Assembly: GCA_003439945.1 (NCBI GenBank)
Contig: QVRM01002014.1
Span: forward strand, 469,501 to 533,500
Source: Dermanyssus gallinae
Lineage: Eukaryota > Arthropoda > Arachnida > Mesostigmata > Dermanyssidae
DNA length: 64,000 nt
Direction: 5' to 3'
The translations under genes were made by a program, and so were the position numbers. Shown here piece by piece: positions 25,860-36,006 of this stretch. The stretch's first letter is position 1; the number at the start of each line of letters is the position of its first letter. The notes beneath the pieces were generated by a model. That model saw only the letters and a list, made by a program, of their open reading frames with translations, searched no databases and was not told the DNA's origin.

Positions 25860-28571
25860 TTAAAAAAGGGGTTTTAACAAGTCACATATTTTGTCGTCGT
25901 CCCGTGCGCGGCGGGCCAGGCGCCACGCAAAAGCATTGTTAACGACTTCGGCATTGGCTATTTCCAGTGCGTGAATAGTTACGCCGCTCCGTAAGTTGTT
26001 CGTCCTTACAGTGAAAAACTTTGAAAGTCGATTTTCTTTTATGATCTGTCTAAAAATACGAGTGTCAACCCGTCGTTGGTACTCCTCTACACTAGGGAGT
26101 ACAATTTCGGCACGAACAATTTTGCAGCGCCAGGACAGACGCTTAATGAACCTGTCCTGCACGCGTTGCAACAGTGCCACATCTTTCCCATGGAAGGGTG
26201 CCCAGACATGAGCGCAGTACGTGAGTTTCGGTACTACTATTGTTTCGTACAGTTTTATATACATTTTAAGGTCCTGCAAGATAAACGTTCTAAGGAGAAG
26301 GTTGCACAGTCGAGTCGCTGCAGTCGCTGTTTCCACAATATGTTGCCGGAACTTAAGTTGGCGATCAAACGTCACTCCCAGGTCTTTGTACGCATTGACT
26401 TCATTTATAATGTTTCCGTCCAAGTAATACTTAGCATCATCAGGAATGGTCTTTAAAATTGCGCATTTTGGAACAGATAACTCCATTCGGTTAGCTTTGG
26501 ACCAGCTGGATATGAGATTGACTGCTTTCTGCAGTTCCGTTCGATCCCGGTCACTGTGTACTTCGGTATAAACCTTGAGATCATCAGCATACATTTTGTA
26601 AGTGACATTGAGTGCGCTGAGAGCACGGCCTAGATCAGTGACAAAGATCGCGTACAATAATGGGCCTAAGCAAGAGCCCTGAGGGACTCCTGACGTACAT
26701 CGCCCGCTGCTGGATAAGGAATCATCAACTCTCACCCTGAAAGTTCTGTCTGACAAGTATGCATTGAGCCACTTGATTATACGAGGGCCGATTCCAAGTG
26801 AAGCAATTTTTACCAGCAGAAGCGTATGGTCAACCCTGTCAAAGGCGCGCGAGAAGTCAAAGTACAGTACATGGAGGGTGACTCTTCTATTACGCGCGAG
26901 GGCCCAGTCCTGTGATACTTCGAGGAGTTGAGTTTCGGTAGAGCGCCCTTTGGTAAAACCATGCTGATTGGGATCCAAGTGGCCGTTCGCAGATAAGAAT
27001 TCTGTAATGTTGTCGACGACGATTTTCTCCATGATTAAACATGGGATAACACATTGGGCCACAGGTCGATAATTTTCCGGCAGATACCTCTTGCCTTTTT
27101 TGTGGATGGCTGTGACGATAGATTCTTTAAATAAAGTCGGCACCTCACCATCCTCGAAGGAACGAGTAAGAATAATTGAAAGCGGAGCCGCCAAGACGTC
27201 CGCCAATTGCGCAAACAAAATTGGCGGAAGTCGGTCAGGAGTCACGCTTGACCTCCTCTTCAGTGTCTGCAGCTTCTGAAGCACCACGTCAGCTGAGAAA
27301 GTGATATCGTTGAGATGTGCTGCTGGTGTGGACGGAGGGAGGTTGACAGACTGTCCTGATGGGATGTAGACACTTTCAAAGTATTGCATAAGAGCGTGGG
27401 CTTTGTCCAAGTTTTCAACAAGTGTTGAGTCTTCTACTTTAAGAGGAGAAATACCGCTGTGCAGGTTGAGACGCTTATTCGCGTAGCGAAAAAAGCTTTT
27501 AGCATCTCTAATATTTAGGCGTTTTTCCTCTAACCGTCTGTTTCTGGTGGCCGCTCGGGTCAGTTGGCGAGTTAGGGTGCGCCGTTTGTCCGGCGTCATG
27601 TCATGTTCCAGGGCGGCAGATGCCCGTCGAATAAACGCGTCAATTCGAGAGAATGGTGGTTGACAAAAGGGGGTAAATCCCTCAACCAAATACGTGATTA
27701 ACTCTAGGAACTTCAGGTACTGACTCTGAACTGAGTCGCATTCGAAGAAAAACAATGACCAGTTAGTTAATGCGAGGTTGGCAGCAATAGCATCGAAATC
27801 CATTTTCCCGTAGTTAAGTCTCTCTTTTCTTTGAGGAAGTGATTGCCGAACCGCCAGTTTGAAAGTAAGTGCCATATGATCCGACTTGACGGGAGGCGCG
27901 CAAACTTTCAAGTCCGTAATTGAGTCGACGGCATCTGTTAGTATGACATCTAGGATGTTGTGTTTTCTTGTAGGAATGGTAACCAGCTGGGTGAGACCAT
28001 TTGCGATGCAAAACGTAGTCAGCAAATATTCCTTTGAGGTTTCAGAATCAGGAATAGTGATTGGATGCCAATTTATTGCAGGCTGGTTCAAATCGCCAGT
28101 GATGATTACTGGATAGTCGACTTGCACTAATTCTTCCAAGTCGTTGCAGAGCTCTGCCATCCGACGTGCTAGTTCGGTGGATTCGCCAGTCGGTGAAAAA
28201 TATGTACAAATTATTCTGTGCATCATATTAGTACCGCACATTATGTCAACAGCGACCGTTTCGGATACAGTGTTTGCTGATACTTCGCAACATTTGAGAT
28301 CGGGACGCGCAAGGATGCAGACACCACCCCCCGCGCGTCCGAAGCGATCTCTGCGGTAAACATTGTAGCAGCCCATAGATAGCTCTGCAGATGAGACGGT
28401 CTCGCTGCTAGCCCACGTCTCAGTGACGCAGACAATGTCAATTTCAGCTGAAGAGCAATATTGGCGAAGAGAGTCGCATGCAGCGTTCTTTACTAAACGC
28501 GCAGCGTTAAATGAGAGACAACTAACCAATTTATATTTGTATTCGGGCAAATCGTTTTTAGAATCTGTCAA
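25860..28571 (-). CDS. CR1-type LINE ORF2: AP endonuclease-reverse transcriptase
   Basis: The 903-codon open frame encodes the enzyme that nicks target DNA and reverse-transcribes the element RNA at the nick. The N-terminal apurinic-endonuclease domain spans roughly residues 12-240, with TETW at 50-53, TGDLN at 158-162 and SDH at 230-232. The reverse transcriptase follows, with NQHGF near 535-539, FDFSRAFD at 571-578, SGVPQGSCLGPLLY at 627-640 and YADD at 661-664. All catalytic acidic residues are present. Residue 1 here is a TTG codon: there is no ATG between the ORF1 stop and the endonuclease domain, and the first Met codon is at residue 66. The frame runs continuously upstream to the TGA ending ORF1. 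The stop TAA is followed at once by AATAAA-like sequence and the TTGTA tail. Confidence 0.9.
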   Translation of the reverse strand: MTDSKNDLPEYKYKLVSCLSFNAARLVKNAACDSLRQYCSSAEIDIVCVTETWASSETVSSAELSMGCYNVYRRDRFGRAGGGVCILARPDLKCCEVSANTVSETVAVDIMCGTNMMHRIICTYFSPTGESTELARRMAELCNDLEELVQVDYPVIITGDLNQPAINWHPITIPDSETSKEYLLTTFCIANGLTQLVTIPTRKHNILDVILTDAVDSITDLKVCAPPVKSDHMALTFKLAVRQSLPQRKERLNYGKMDFDAIAANLALTNWSLFFFECDSVQSQYLKFLELITYLVEGFTPFCQPPFSRIDAFIRRASAALEHDMTPDKRRTLTRQLTRAATRNRRLEEKRLNIRDAKSFFRYANKRLNLHSGISPLKVEDSTLVENLDKAHALMQYFESVYIPSGQSVNLPPSTPAAHLNDITFSADVVLQKLQTLKRRSSVTPDRLPPILFAQLADVLAAPLSIILTRSFEDGEVPTLFKESIVTAIHKKGKRYLPENYRPVAQCVIPCLIMEKIVVDNITEFLSANGHLDPNQHGFTKGRSTETQLLEVSQDWALARNRRVTLHVLYFDFSRAFDRVDHTLLLVKIASLGIGPRIIKWLNAYLSDRTFRVRVDDSLSSSGRCTSGVPQGSCLGPLLYAIFVTDLGRALSALNVTYKMYADDLKVYTEVHSDRDRTELQKAVNLISSWSKANRMELSVPKCAILKTIPDDAKYYLDGNIINEVNAYKDLGVTFDRQLKFRQHIVETATAATRLCNLLLRTFILQDLKMYIKLYETIVVPKLTYCAHVWAPFHGKDVALLQRVQDRFIKRLSWRCKIVRAEIVLPSVEEYQRRVDTRIFRQIIKENRLSKFFTVRTNNLRSGVTIHALEIANAEVVNNAFAWRLARRARDDDKICDLLKPLF

Positions 28572-28589
28572 GTTATTTGAGTCCAGTGG

Positions 28590-28610
28590 TGGAGGTCCGA
28601 GTCACGCTAC
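28590..28610 (-). promoter_or_regulatory. In-frame TGA between ORF1 and ORF2, candidate readthrough site
   Basis: The ORF1 stop at 28602-28604 is TGA followed by CTC (TGA C context, a known leaky type). ORF2 is in the same frame, ten sense codons before the TTG that opens the annotated ORF2. See the finding for alternatives. Confidence 0.55.
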
Positions 28611-29669
28611 GGCAGGAAATGTGTCAACTACCGCAATGTGTCCTCCCCGGTCCCTAAAGTCCATAATGTTAGTACCAGTTGCCCACAACTCCTCATTGAA
28701 CATCTTAGCGTAATCGATAGCCGACACATCAACAATGAAGCAGGAGTGTGTGGCATATTTAGGTTGTACCTTTTGCACCTTATACGCCCCGACACCATTC
28801 GCCTTCAGGTGAGCGTGCACACGTGCCGCGCTGATGTTTTTCTCCAAATTTGATATAAATATTTGGCGGCTTTGTAGTTGGAAGCGCGAAACGGGTAGCT
28901 GGGAGTGTTGTTGTTTCTGCTGTGAGTCAGTCGCAGTACTTGAAGTTCGTCCAGTCGGCCTCTTGTTATTTACATTGCTGGACTGTTCAGCTGACTTGGA
29001 AGGGTCGCCAACCCGTAGAAAGCGTCGCTGGCCACGTTTGCCCGCCTGAACCTTGTTCCATCCTGGCTGCTTAGTTTCGGGCTTATTGTTGCGATGTTGT
29101 GCACTGTCGCTTCTCCCACTAAATAACACTCTTGAGGATGAGCGTTGGGGCCGTGACGTTAGGCGACGTGCAAGTGGCGTGGCGTCACGATTATGTGTAG
29201 CCCGGCTTCTGTCCTGGTTAGGTTTATTTGCAGCTTCCTTGCGAGATGCAGACAGTTTCTCCACCTTGGCGGCGAGATATTGCACCTGCCGATCAAGCTT
29301 GACGTTGGACTTACGAAGTGCACGCATTTCTTTGAGAAGTGTGCGCAACATCTTGGCTGTGGCGTCTGTTGCTGCCTCTCCTTCTTCATCCTCTTCCATC
29401 TCGCTCTCTTCGTTCGATGAGTCAGCTATAGGCTTGCAGCCCTCACATTGAAACTCGGTGAATGCCGCAGTTGAGTTGACAACATCTTCAGTAGATAATT
29501 GAGTGCAGTGGACATGAACACGAAGATCACAGTTTGTGCACTGGATGTAGTTCCTGGAGCCGACTCGCTGGTCACAGTTTAGGCACTTCTTCGGCTCGTG
29601 CGACGGTTTCTTGGCAATGGAGCCATTCGGAGAATCGCCGTTTTGTTTTCTCTTTCGATCTAGCGCCAT
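28602..29669 (-). CDS. CR1-type LINE ORF1: PHD-finger, coiled-coil, RNA-binding protein
   Basis: This 355-residue protein starts at a genuine ATG. A PHD-type C4HC3 finger lies at residues 29-78 (C29, C32, C44, C47, H52, C55, C75, C78). An acidic stretch (about 84-95) and a predicted coiled coil (about 100-142, heptad-like Leu/Lys pattern) follow. A basic Arg/Ser-rich linker leads to a C-terminal RRM-like segment of about 75 residues beginning IFISNLEKN. PHD finger plus RRM-like ORF1 is characteristic of CR1-clade elements. The likely role is binding of the LINE RNA and formation of the ribonucleoprotein, by analogy with other LINE ORF1 proteins. It ends at TGA in frame with ORF2. Confidence 0.85.
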   Translation of the reverse strand: MALDRKRKQNGDSPNGSIAKKPSHEPKKCLNCDQRVGSRNYIQCTNCDLRVHVHCTQLSTEDVVNSTAAFTEFQCEGCKPIADSSNEESEMEEDEEGEAATDATAKMLRTLLKEMRALRKSNVKLDRQVQYLAAKVEKLSASRKEAANKPNQDRSRATHNRDATPLARRLTSRPQRSSSRVLFSGRSDSAQHRNNKPETKQPGWNKVQAGKRGQRRFLRVGDPSKSAEQSSNVNNKRPTGRTSSTATDSQQKQQHSQLPVSRFQLQSRQIFISNLEKNISAARVHAHLKANGVGAYKVQKVQPKYATHSCFIVDVSAIDYAKMFNEELWATGTNIMDFRDRGGHIAVVDTFPAVA

Positions 29670-29820
29670 AACTCACTATTGCTTCAGTCAGCACTTCACA
29701 AGTAAGTAATAACTTATAAACGGGCTAGCAGGGAATTCAGAGGAAAAACGTGCCAATTGCTCTATTACTGTGAGTAGCTAGTGGTTCAGGGGAGAAAGTT
29801 TATATACATGTCACGCTGAC

Positions 29821-30389
29821 CGACACCGCATAGCTAATACCGTATTCGTGCAATTTAGAATTTTTATTTTACCTTATAGTATTTTAAAGCAATTTCAATA
29901 GCTCTTATAGTTATAGCTTAGTAATTTCAAAAGCTCTTAGCGTTATAGCTCTAATAGTATTCATTTCAAAAGTTAATAATGCAACAAATCAGCGAAGACG
30001 CCAATTTTCAAAGTTACCTTAAAGGTATACGCAAGCAGGCCTTTAAAGCCGACATTCCCTTACTTAACACTTTCTGACCGTTTCAGAAACTGATTGAATA
30101 GAAATTACTACGCCAATTCACAGAAGTTCCTATAACCGCAACATGTTTTAATATGATTACTTAATTTATTATTCGCTTGGCATGTATACCTAAATACCCA
30201 TGTCACCCTTTTTTATCAGGGGCACTTAGAGCGACAGCATATATGTTACCTACGTATCCATATAATCAATGTATACTTCAATACCTACTGAGTACTTGCT
30301 TTCCATTGGGACAACCTCTTTTTAATATCGACCAGGTCCTTTCTAAAATTTGGTTCTAAAGCTAATGCCTCAAACAGCTTTATATCTCT
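29821..30389. other. AT-rich intergenic DNA
   Basis: Short imperfect duplications of a CTTATAGTTATAGCT-like motif occur around 29895-29960. No gene recognised. Confidence 0.4.
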
Positions 30390-31720
30390 ACTTCCCCAAT
30401 GCTGTACATTCTTTAACATTATGTTCGATTGACTCATTTCCTAGCCCACATGCTCGACATTCTGCACTTTGCCCCCCCCTATATTTAGTTATTGGTATCC
30501 TTGTATCCAACATCCCTGCCCTGGCATCTGATAATAGCTCACTCGTTCTTGAATTATCGTATACCCATTCTGCCCCGCCCCTTTCTCGCTTTCCTTTCCA
30601 CATATACCTGCCAAACTCGATCTAGAACCCATCGCCAAGCTCCATTTGCCTGTATATAAGATGAGTCAAATAAATGTGATGTTAACATTGATACTTAAAC
30701 TGTTGTCAGCTGCTCTCGGCCTACCATTCCAGAGGGGCTGTGCAGCGATCTTTTTGTAAGGGCCAGGCGGACAGACGCTTGACACTTCGTACATGCTTGA
30801 GCCTACAGTCGAGAGACGCACTCCGTGTACCCCCCGTGGGAATTTGTATCCAAACAGACCAGCCAATTATTACCATGAAGTATGCATCTTCTGATAAAGT
30901 TGTGGCAATTGACACATGCAGGTTACGTGCTCTCGAATGTTACTGTACGCGGCGTATTCAACCTCATGATCTCAATAACTGGTGCACAGCCTGCCATTAG
31001 GTACACAACGCGGCTTCTGACCCGTATTGACGGGCAACAACAGCAAATGTACTCGCTGCACTCATGTGCACTGTGAAAGACCTTTCAAACAAGCTAAAGT
31101 TTACCCGAGTAGAGTGTCTTCATAATCTGTCAGCACCATGCATCAGCCTTGGAGCCATCTTCATATGGGGAACTGCCACTGCCGTTGGTGGACATCGGTA
31201 ATCTCTCCATAAAGAGAAGCTACAGCTGTGCACACTGACACGACGCAGCAACGGTCGTCCCAGCATAATGGAGCCAAACCCTCAGCTGTCGGAAAGAGTT
31301 GATAAATTCCAAGGGTTGGCCGCCGCAACGTACAACGTCTTGGCAGCCAATCGGCACCCTCGTCTGAATTCCACAGCCTTGGTCTTCATAGCGTTTATGT
31401 ACAATCCTTTGAAAATAAAGAACACCTCTGCCAGAAGCGTGACGCGTCTGACAGCACCCAGTTCATGACGAGCGACCACTAGATCTCGAAGTGCTTCATC
31501 GAATGCTTTCACAAAGTCTATAAAAACCGTACAAATGGCTTTCGGGTTTTGCCAACATCATACATTTACAAAACAACAGGCCAATCTGTCTCTGATTGGA
31601 GCACACGGGTTGCATCACGCGTTCCCTGATCTCCCCGGAAGCCGATTTGCTAGAGAAGATTGAAGCATTTAACTTCGCCAACGACAACGTTGTAACGCAG
31701 TAGGTCAATAGTGCTGCTTC
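30390..31720 (-). mobile_element. LINE (RTE/jockey-like) fragment, copy 2
   Basis: On the minus strand an RT block TVFIDFVKAFDEALRDLV lies at about 31470-31530. The C-terminal end (about 30390-30600) carries a zinc-knuckle-like CRACGLGNESIEHNVKEC, preceded by ARAGMLDTR, a pattern often seen at the C-terminus of arthropod LINE polymerases. The middle (30690-31490) aligns with 50-890 of this window. Stops and frameshifts are frequent. The combination suggests one decayed element running leftward. Confidence 0.55.
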
Positions 31721-31929
31721 CGTTATGACTTAAATGCATGTGGTCTTCGCGTGCACTTACAGATCTCAAACTAAATTGCTCCGCAAAGGGGAGCAGCACC
31801 TATCTTTTAGCCCCACCCGGCGTTGGTTGGCATAGACAAGTCGAAACCTGATAAGCTAACAGTGTCAGCAACCTCTGCCAAGTCAATATTTGGAGAGAGG
31901 TAGGAGACGGCTATCTGAAAGAAGAACAG

Positions 31930-32570
31930 TGTTCTAAAGAAGAGTGTATTTTAGGGAATCAGTGTATAAAACATGCAGATGATACAACCTTACTTTTTCG
32001 TATTCAACCATCTTCGATGCAGGCTGACGTACAGAAATCAGTGCAAGTATTGGAGTATGCTGCTTTTGTGTTTGAAAAATTTCAGTCTGGTGATAAATGC
32101 AGCCAAAAGTAGACTCACGTTGACTCGCCCTGCCCGAAAGGCTACGCAGGTTCAGGTGCTGATGCTCAACGGAACAGAAGTGACACTCTCCCCTATTGTC
32201 AAATGTCTGGGTTTAACTTTACATGAGACGCTTTGTTAGCAGATCACTTAGATGTCCTTGTGCATAAATGCTATGCGGTAATTTTGTCCATTCGACGTAT
32301 ACTAGAGAACTAGGATTGCCTGTTGAGAGCCTTCTTATGGTGTGTAAAATGCTATTTTTTATTATGTTATCTCTATTTGGGAAATTCATAATAGGGATAT
32401 AACTCATAGGGCGGAAGTCATTCAGAATGATGCCCTCAGAGTAGTTTTCAACTTGTGCCATAGCGATTCAGTTCATAAGTGTTTTCTTGACTTTAAGCTT
32501 TTGCCACTTATGGATATTTACAGGGTAAAAATTGCTTGAGTATGGACGTGAGGCGTCTTCACCTTATCGC
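31930..32570 (+). mobile_element. LINE reverse transcriptase fragment, plus strand
   Basis: It contains KHADDTTLLFRIQPSS, the catalytic box with YADD changed to HADD (31972-31983). The thumb-like segment NAAKSRLTLTR and VKCLGLTL follow, then SIHNRDITHRAEVIQNDALR after a frame change, as in jockey/CR1-type polymerases. Stops in all frames; dead. It lies head-on against the minus-strand fragment at 30.4-31.7 kb and directly upstream of the mariner. Confidence 0.6.
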
Positions 32571-32604
32571 CAAGAATAGAAGATCTTGTTAGCGTATATA
32601 TATA

Positions 32605-32632
32605 CAGGTAGTTCAATAAGTTCTTAGAATGA
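32605..32632 (+). repeat. mariner left terminal inverted repeat
   Basis: 28 bp, identical to the reverse complement of 33865-33892. Confidence 0.95.
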
Positions 32633-32781
32633 GCTTTTTAGAATTCGAATTTTGGCGCGCTTCCACCGCTATTAGGAACTGCAACTTTTCGACTGCCAGC
32701 AGTCAAAATATTATGGTGATTGGCCGTTGCGATTTCGTTTGATCGCTTTTTCCGTGCAACGTATCGGCGTGATTTTGAAAA

Positions 32782-33826
32782 ATGGAGAAAAAAGAGTTTC
32801 GAGTGGTTATCAAGCATTTTATTTCAAAGGTTCGAATGCGACCCAAGTGAAAACTGAGTTAGACGAGGTGTACGGTGACTCTGCGCCATGTTTTGCCACT
32901 GTTTCCAACTGGATTACTGAGTTAAAAAGAGGTCGCAGGAGCACCGGGATGAACTACGTTCAAAACGCCCAAAAACGGCAACTGATTAGAAAAACGTGGA
33001 AAAGGTGCGGAAAATCGTTGCCGCAGATAAGCGAGTGAACATTAGGGAGATAGCGGAGGCCTTGGGGATCAGTTTGGGTAGTGTGCATTTCATCCTGCAC
33101 GAAAACTTGAAGATGAAAGAGCTCAGAGAACAATGGCTGCCGCATTTGCTCAACCAAGGCCAAAAAAACGCGCCTGTTTTCGCTTCACAGCGAAATTTGG
33201 CCAAGATGTCGAACAGTCTGTCGGATTTTTGGCGCAGATTCATGACCGTCGATGAAAGCTGGGTCCATCACTACACTCCCGAGACCCAAGAAGCATCTTG
33301 CCAATGGTGTGCACCTGATGAAGGACCTCCGAAGAGGGTGCGGACAACGGCATTGACCGGAAAGGTGATGGCTACAGTTTTTTAAGACCAACGTAGAATG
33401 ATGCTGGTCGACTACCTTGAGAGCGGTAAAACGATCACAGGAGAATATTAGGCAAGACTGTTAGACTGCCTTTAGCAAGAACTCATCGTGAAACGGCCCG
33501 CTTTGCAGAAGAAGGTTGTCCTGTTTCACCAGGACAATGCTCCTGCACACAAGTCCCGGCAAGCATCGGCAAAACTGGCCCAACTGAGGTTCGAATTTAT
33601 TTAACAACCTTCCTATTCTCCAGACCTGGCCCCCTCTGATTATTTCCTCTTCGGACATTTGAAGAATAGTCTCGGTGGAAAGCGTTTTTCCAGCAATGAA
33701 GAGGTTAAGGCTGCTGTCAATGCCTATTTTCAGTCTAAAGACGCGGAATTCTACTTAAGAGGTATAAAAGCTCTGAAATCTTGGTGGGAAAAGTGTATTG
33801 AGCATTGCGGGGAGTATATCGAATAA
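32782..33826 (+). pseudogene. Broken mariner transposase
   Basis: It begins MEKKEFRVVIKHF, the typical start of irritans-subfamily transposases. A frameshift soon after the start moves reading to another frame (KTELDEVYGDSAP...), and a second near 32990 moves it again (EKVRKIVAADKRVNIREIAE, the helix-turn-helix region). Four stops follow, one replacing the Trp of the VFWD motif. The catalytic triad region is still legible: TVDESWVHHYTPET, LFHQDNAPAH and YSPDLAPSDYFLF, corresponding to the three Asp residues of DD34D mariners. The final stop is at 33824-33826. It cannot produce a working transposase. Confidence 0.9.
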
Positions 33827-33864
33827 GATAAATTTAAAAACATGATTTGGAAAATTCTTGGTTT

Positions 33865-33892
33865 TCATTCTAAGAACTTATTGAACTACCTG
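33865..33892 (-). repeat. mariner right terminal inverted repeat
   Basis: 28 bp, perfect inverted copy of 32605-32632. Confidence 0.95.
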
Positions 33893-33895
33893 TTT

Positions 33896-33898
<3 letters not shown>

Positions 33899-33952
<54 letters not shown>
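33899..33952. repeat. (TA)n microsatellite
   Basis: 54 bp of pure TA directly right of the mariner. Confidence 0.95.
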
Positions 33953-33954
<2 letters not shown>

Positions 33955-34532
33955 AAATTATTACGCATAAAGTTAGTGCGATATTTGCATCCGAGGCGCC
34001 CACCGTGTGTATAGTCTCCGCGACTGGTTTACGCATATAACATCTTATGTTACGTCTGCAGAGTCAGTTTTCCGGCTCTACTGTGACGATCTGCCCGCCA
34101 AAATAGCATCTGTCGTTTGGAGAGCACCAAAAAACTAGACACAACATTGCTGTTGTTGACAACATTGCTGATTGTCGTCGTTGTCGTGCTACGATGAATC
34201 GCACGTCATCCAATGAGTGAGTGAGCTGTCTTCGGGCCTAATTTCAAGGCTGCGTTGAAAGCGCAGTTACTGTCTCGAAAGCCTAACCAACAGATCCGGA
34301 CTAGCTCGTGCCAATAGATGTGGCTGAGTGCGAGACACAGCAATAGTGGGGCGAAAATAATGAAGCATCGATTTTTTCGCTATACCATTGCCATTGTCTC
34401 TAGGGACGTCGTAGCGTCGGCCCGGAGACGCTATAGCGCATGATCTGCTGGACCGATCCGACTTGTCGGACGACGCGCCAACGTGAACGCACCAGTTTCA
34501 AACCAACAGAAGTACAACGACTGGCGTAGCGA
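33953..34532 (+). promoter_or_regulatory. Presumed 5' flank/5' UTR of the acyl-CoA synthetase-like gene
   Basis: Between the (TA)n array and the first ATG the sequence becomes CpG-rich from about 34380 on. No TATA box or initiator could be assigned with confidence. Assignment rests on position only. Confidence 0.35.
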
Positions 34533-35676
34533 ATGTCCAAGCCGCCGTTACCTAGCAACGCGAGTATGATGTTCGACGTGGTGGTCGATAAAGAAAACCA
34601 TCAGGTCGAGTGTCTACAACGTGACAAAGTGCCCAACAAGCTGTTGTTGGAGTTCTTGGAAGACCGGTGTGAGCGCTTCGGCGACAAAACCGTCCTGGTC
34701 GATGCGGGCCGATGGCCATGAGGTTGGCTACACGGAGTTGATTAACATGGCGAAAGCGATCGCCGGAAAGCTGCAGACGGCCGGCTTTCAGGCGGGCGAC
34801 ATCGTTGCGTTTCGGCCGAACAACTCGATTCGATCGATGGCAGCCCTACTCGCGCTGCTGTTCATGCAGTGCTCGGTCATCCTCATCGCGATTCTGGCGA
34901 AACGAAAGGACCTCGCTAAGATGCTGGGCGACATACCGGTAGTGGGCTCAGTGGCGATGGGCTCGCTGTCGGAAGATTTCGTGTCGATCGCGAAAACTCA
35001 CGACACGATGAAGATCGTCATCAACCTGAAGGACGAGAGCCTCTGGTCAGGCAAGGCTGAGGCGTTCGTCGCGCCTCCACCGAGCGATCCGAAAACGACG
35101 AGGTCCATCATGGTGTTTGCGCCAAAACGGAAAGACCGGCCAAGGCTCATTGAGTTTAGCCACCACAATGTCATCGCGGCAATGTGGCCCTCGCACATGG
35201 CATCGTTTCGCCTGAACCTCTGCGGCATCACCACAGGAACGTTGTCGTTTATTTCGGGAATCCTCACGTTCTTGTGGTACCTGCAATCGTGCGAGAAGTG
35301 CGTGGTGCTTCCGGAGCGGAAAGAGAACCGCAGCATCGAAGCAATCGTCGACATGCTGCAAAAGTACAAGGTTGGCAACGTTGTCCTTGTACCGGACGCC
35401 TGCGTTGAACTCGCCAACAACGCGAAGAGCCTCCGCGAAAAGCTTGCGACCGTACGACAGATCGCCACGGCATGCTCCCTGTTACCGGGAAGAGTACTGA
35501 AGAAACTTTTTTCCGGCTTGCCACAGTTGGAATTTATTTATAACGCATTCGCGACGTCAGAAGCACTCCTGATCGCTGTATCGAGGATCGCGCGTAATGA
35601 CCCGACGGACGACGTTAATTTTCTGACTATCGGACCAAACTTTCGGGCACGGATAGTGGACCCAGAAACGAAAGAG
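34533..35676 (+). CDS. Acyl-CoA synthetase/4CL-like protein, exon 1 (one frameshift)
   Basis: N-terminal two thirds of an adenylate-forming (ANL) family protein of the 4-coumarate-CoA ligase/luciferase type. The start ATG at 34533 has a weak context; an in-frame ATG at 34566 has A at -3 and may be used instead. The family order is clear: KLLLEFLEDRCERFGDK near residue 35, GYTELINMAKAIAGKL, GDIVAFRPNN, the long central region, KYKVGNVVLVPDACVELA, and IVDPETKE at the exon end. Frame changes once at a GGG run (34706-34708); one base too many there would explain it, either a real mutation or a sequencing error. The ATP-binding P-loop (normally SGTTGxPKG) is replaced by MVFAPKRKDRPRLIEFSHHN, and the YGxTE motif by YNAFATSEA. 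The exon ends AAAGAG before GTACGC (phase 0). Probably not catalytic. Confidence 0.8.
34706..34708 (+). other. Apparent one-base frameshift in exon 1
   Basis: Upstream frame reads ...DKTVLVDAG then hits TGA at 34719. The downstream frame resumes ADGHEVGYTELIN with no loss of homology. A homopolymer slip in the G run is the simplest cause. Strand-specific reads would tell mutation from assembly error. Confidence 0.7.
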
Positions 35677-36006
35677 GTACGCATTACGTTGCACGTTTGT
35701 GTAGGCAAAGTGTTCTAACCGCCTTATCCTTCAATCTTTCGTGCAGTCTTTCTACACGAGACTAAGAGAAACTCTTTATGGAAACGTAGGGAATGTGTCA
35801 ATCAAAGAAACAAGTTGTTACAACAGAAATTTAAAAAAAAATTCTTGATAAGAGGCATTATGCTTAGACGCAATATCTCTGACAGGCTGCTCTTCTAAAT
35901 ATACATGTAACCTTTAGTAAGTGTGAATTTACAAAACCAACAGGCTTCGTGTAAATTATAAGCGTGCTAGAATATATATATATATAAAAATATATATATA
36001 CATATA

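Larger units (their letters stand above)
25829..29820 (-). mobile_element. Apparently intact CR1-type LINE
   Basis: A complete two-part coding region on the minus strand: ORF1 (28602-29669) and ORF2 (25860-28571). The 3' UTR is extremely short and the tail consists of TTGTA units (25829-25850). About 150 bp upstream of ORF1 (29670 to roughly 29820) would be the 5' UTR with internal promoter; the 5' boundary is a guess because I could not find a target-site duplication. No frameshift and no missing catalytic residue was found in either ORF, so this looks like a recent, possibly active insertion. An AATAAA signal overlaps the ORF2 stop. Confidence 0.85.
32605..33892 (+). mobile_element. mariner (irritans-like) relic with perfect 28-bp terminal repeats
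   Basis: The 1288-bp element is bounded by identical 28-bp inverted repeats at 32605-32632 and 33865-33892, beginning CAGGTAGTTCAATAAG. On the left the expected TA target dinucleotide abuts the end (32603-32604) and lies within a TA stretch. On the right a few T residues separate the end from a long (TA)n array, so the right target copy is altered. The length is normal for mariner. The transposase inside is broken (see next entry), yet the ends are intact, so the element could still be moved by a transposase supplied elsewhere. Confidence 0.9.
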
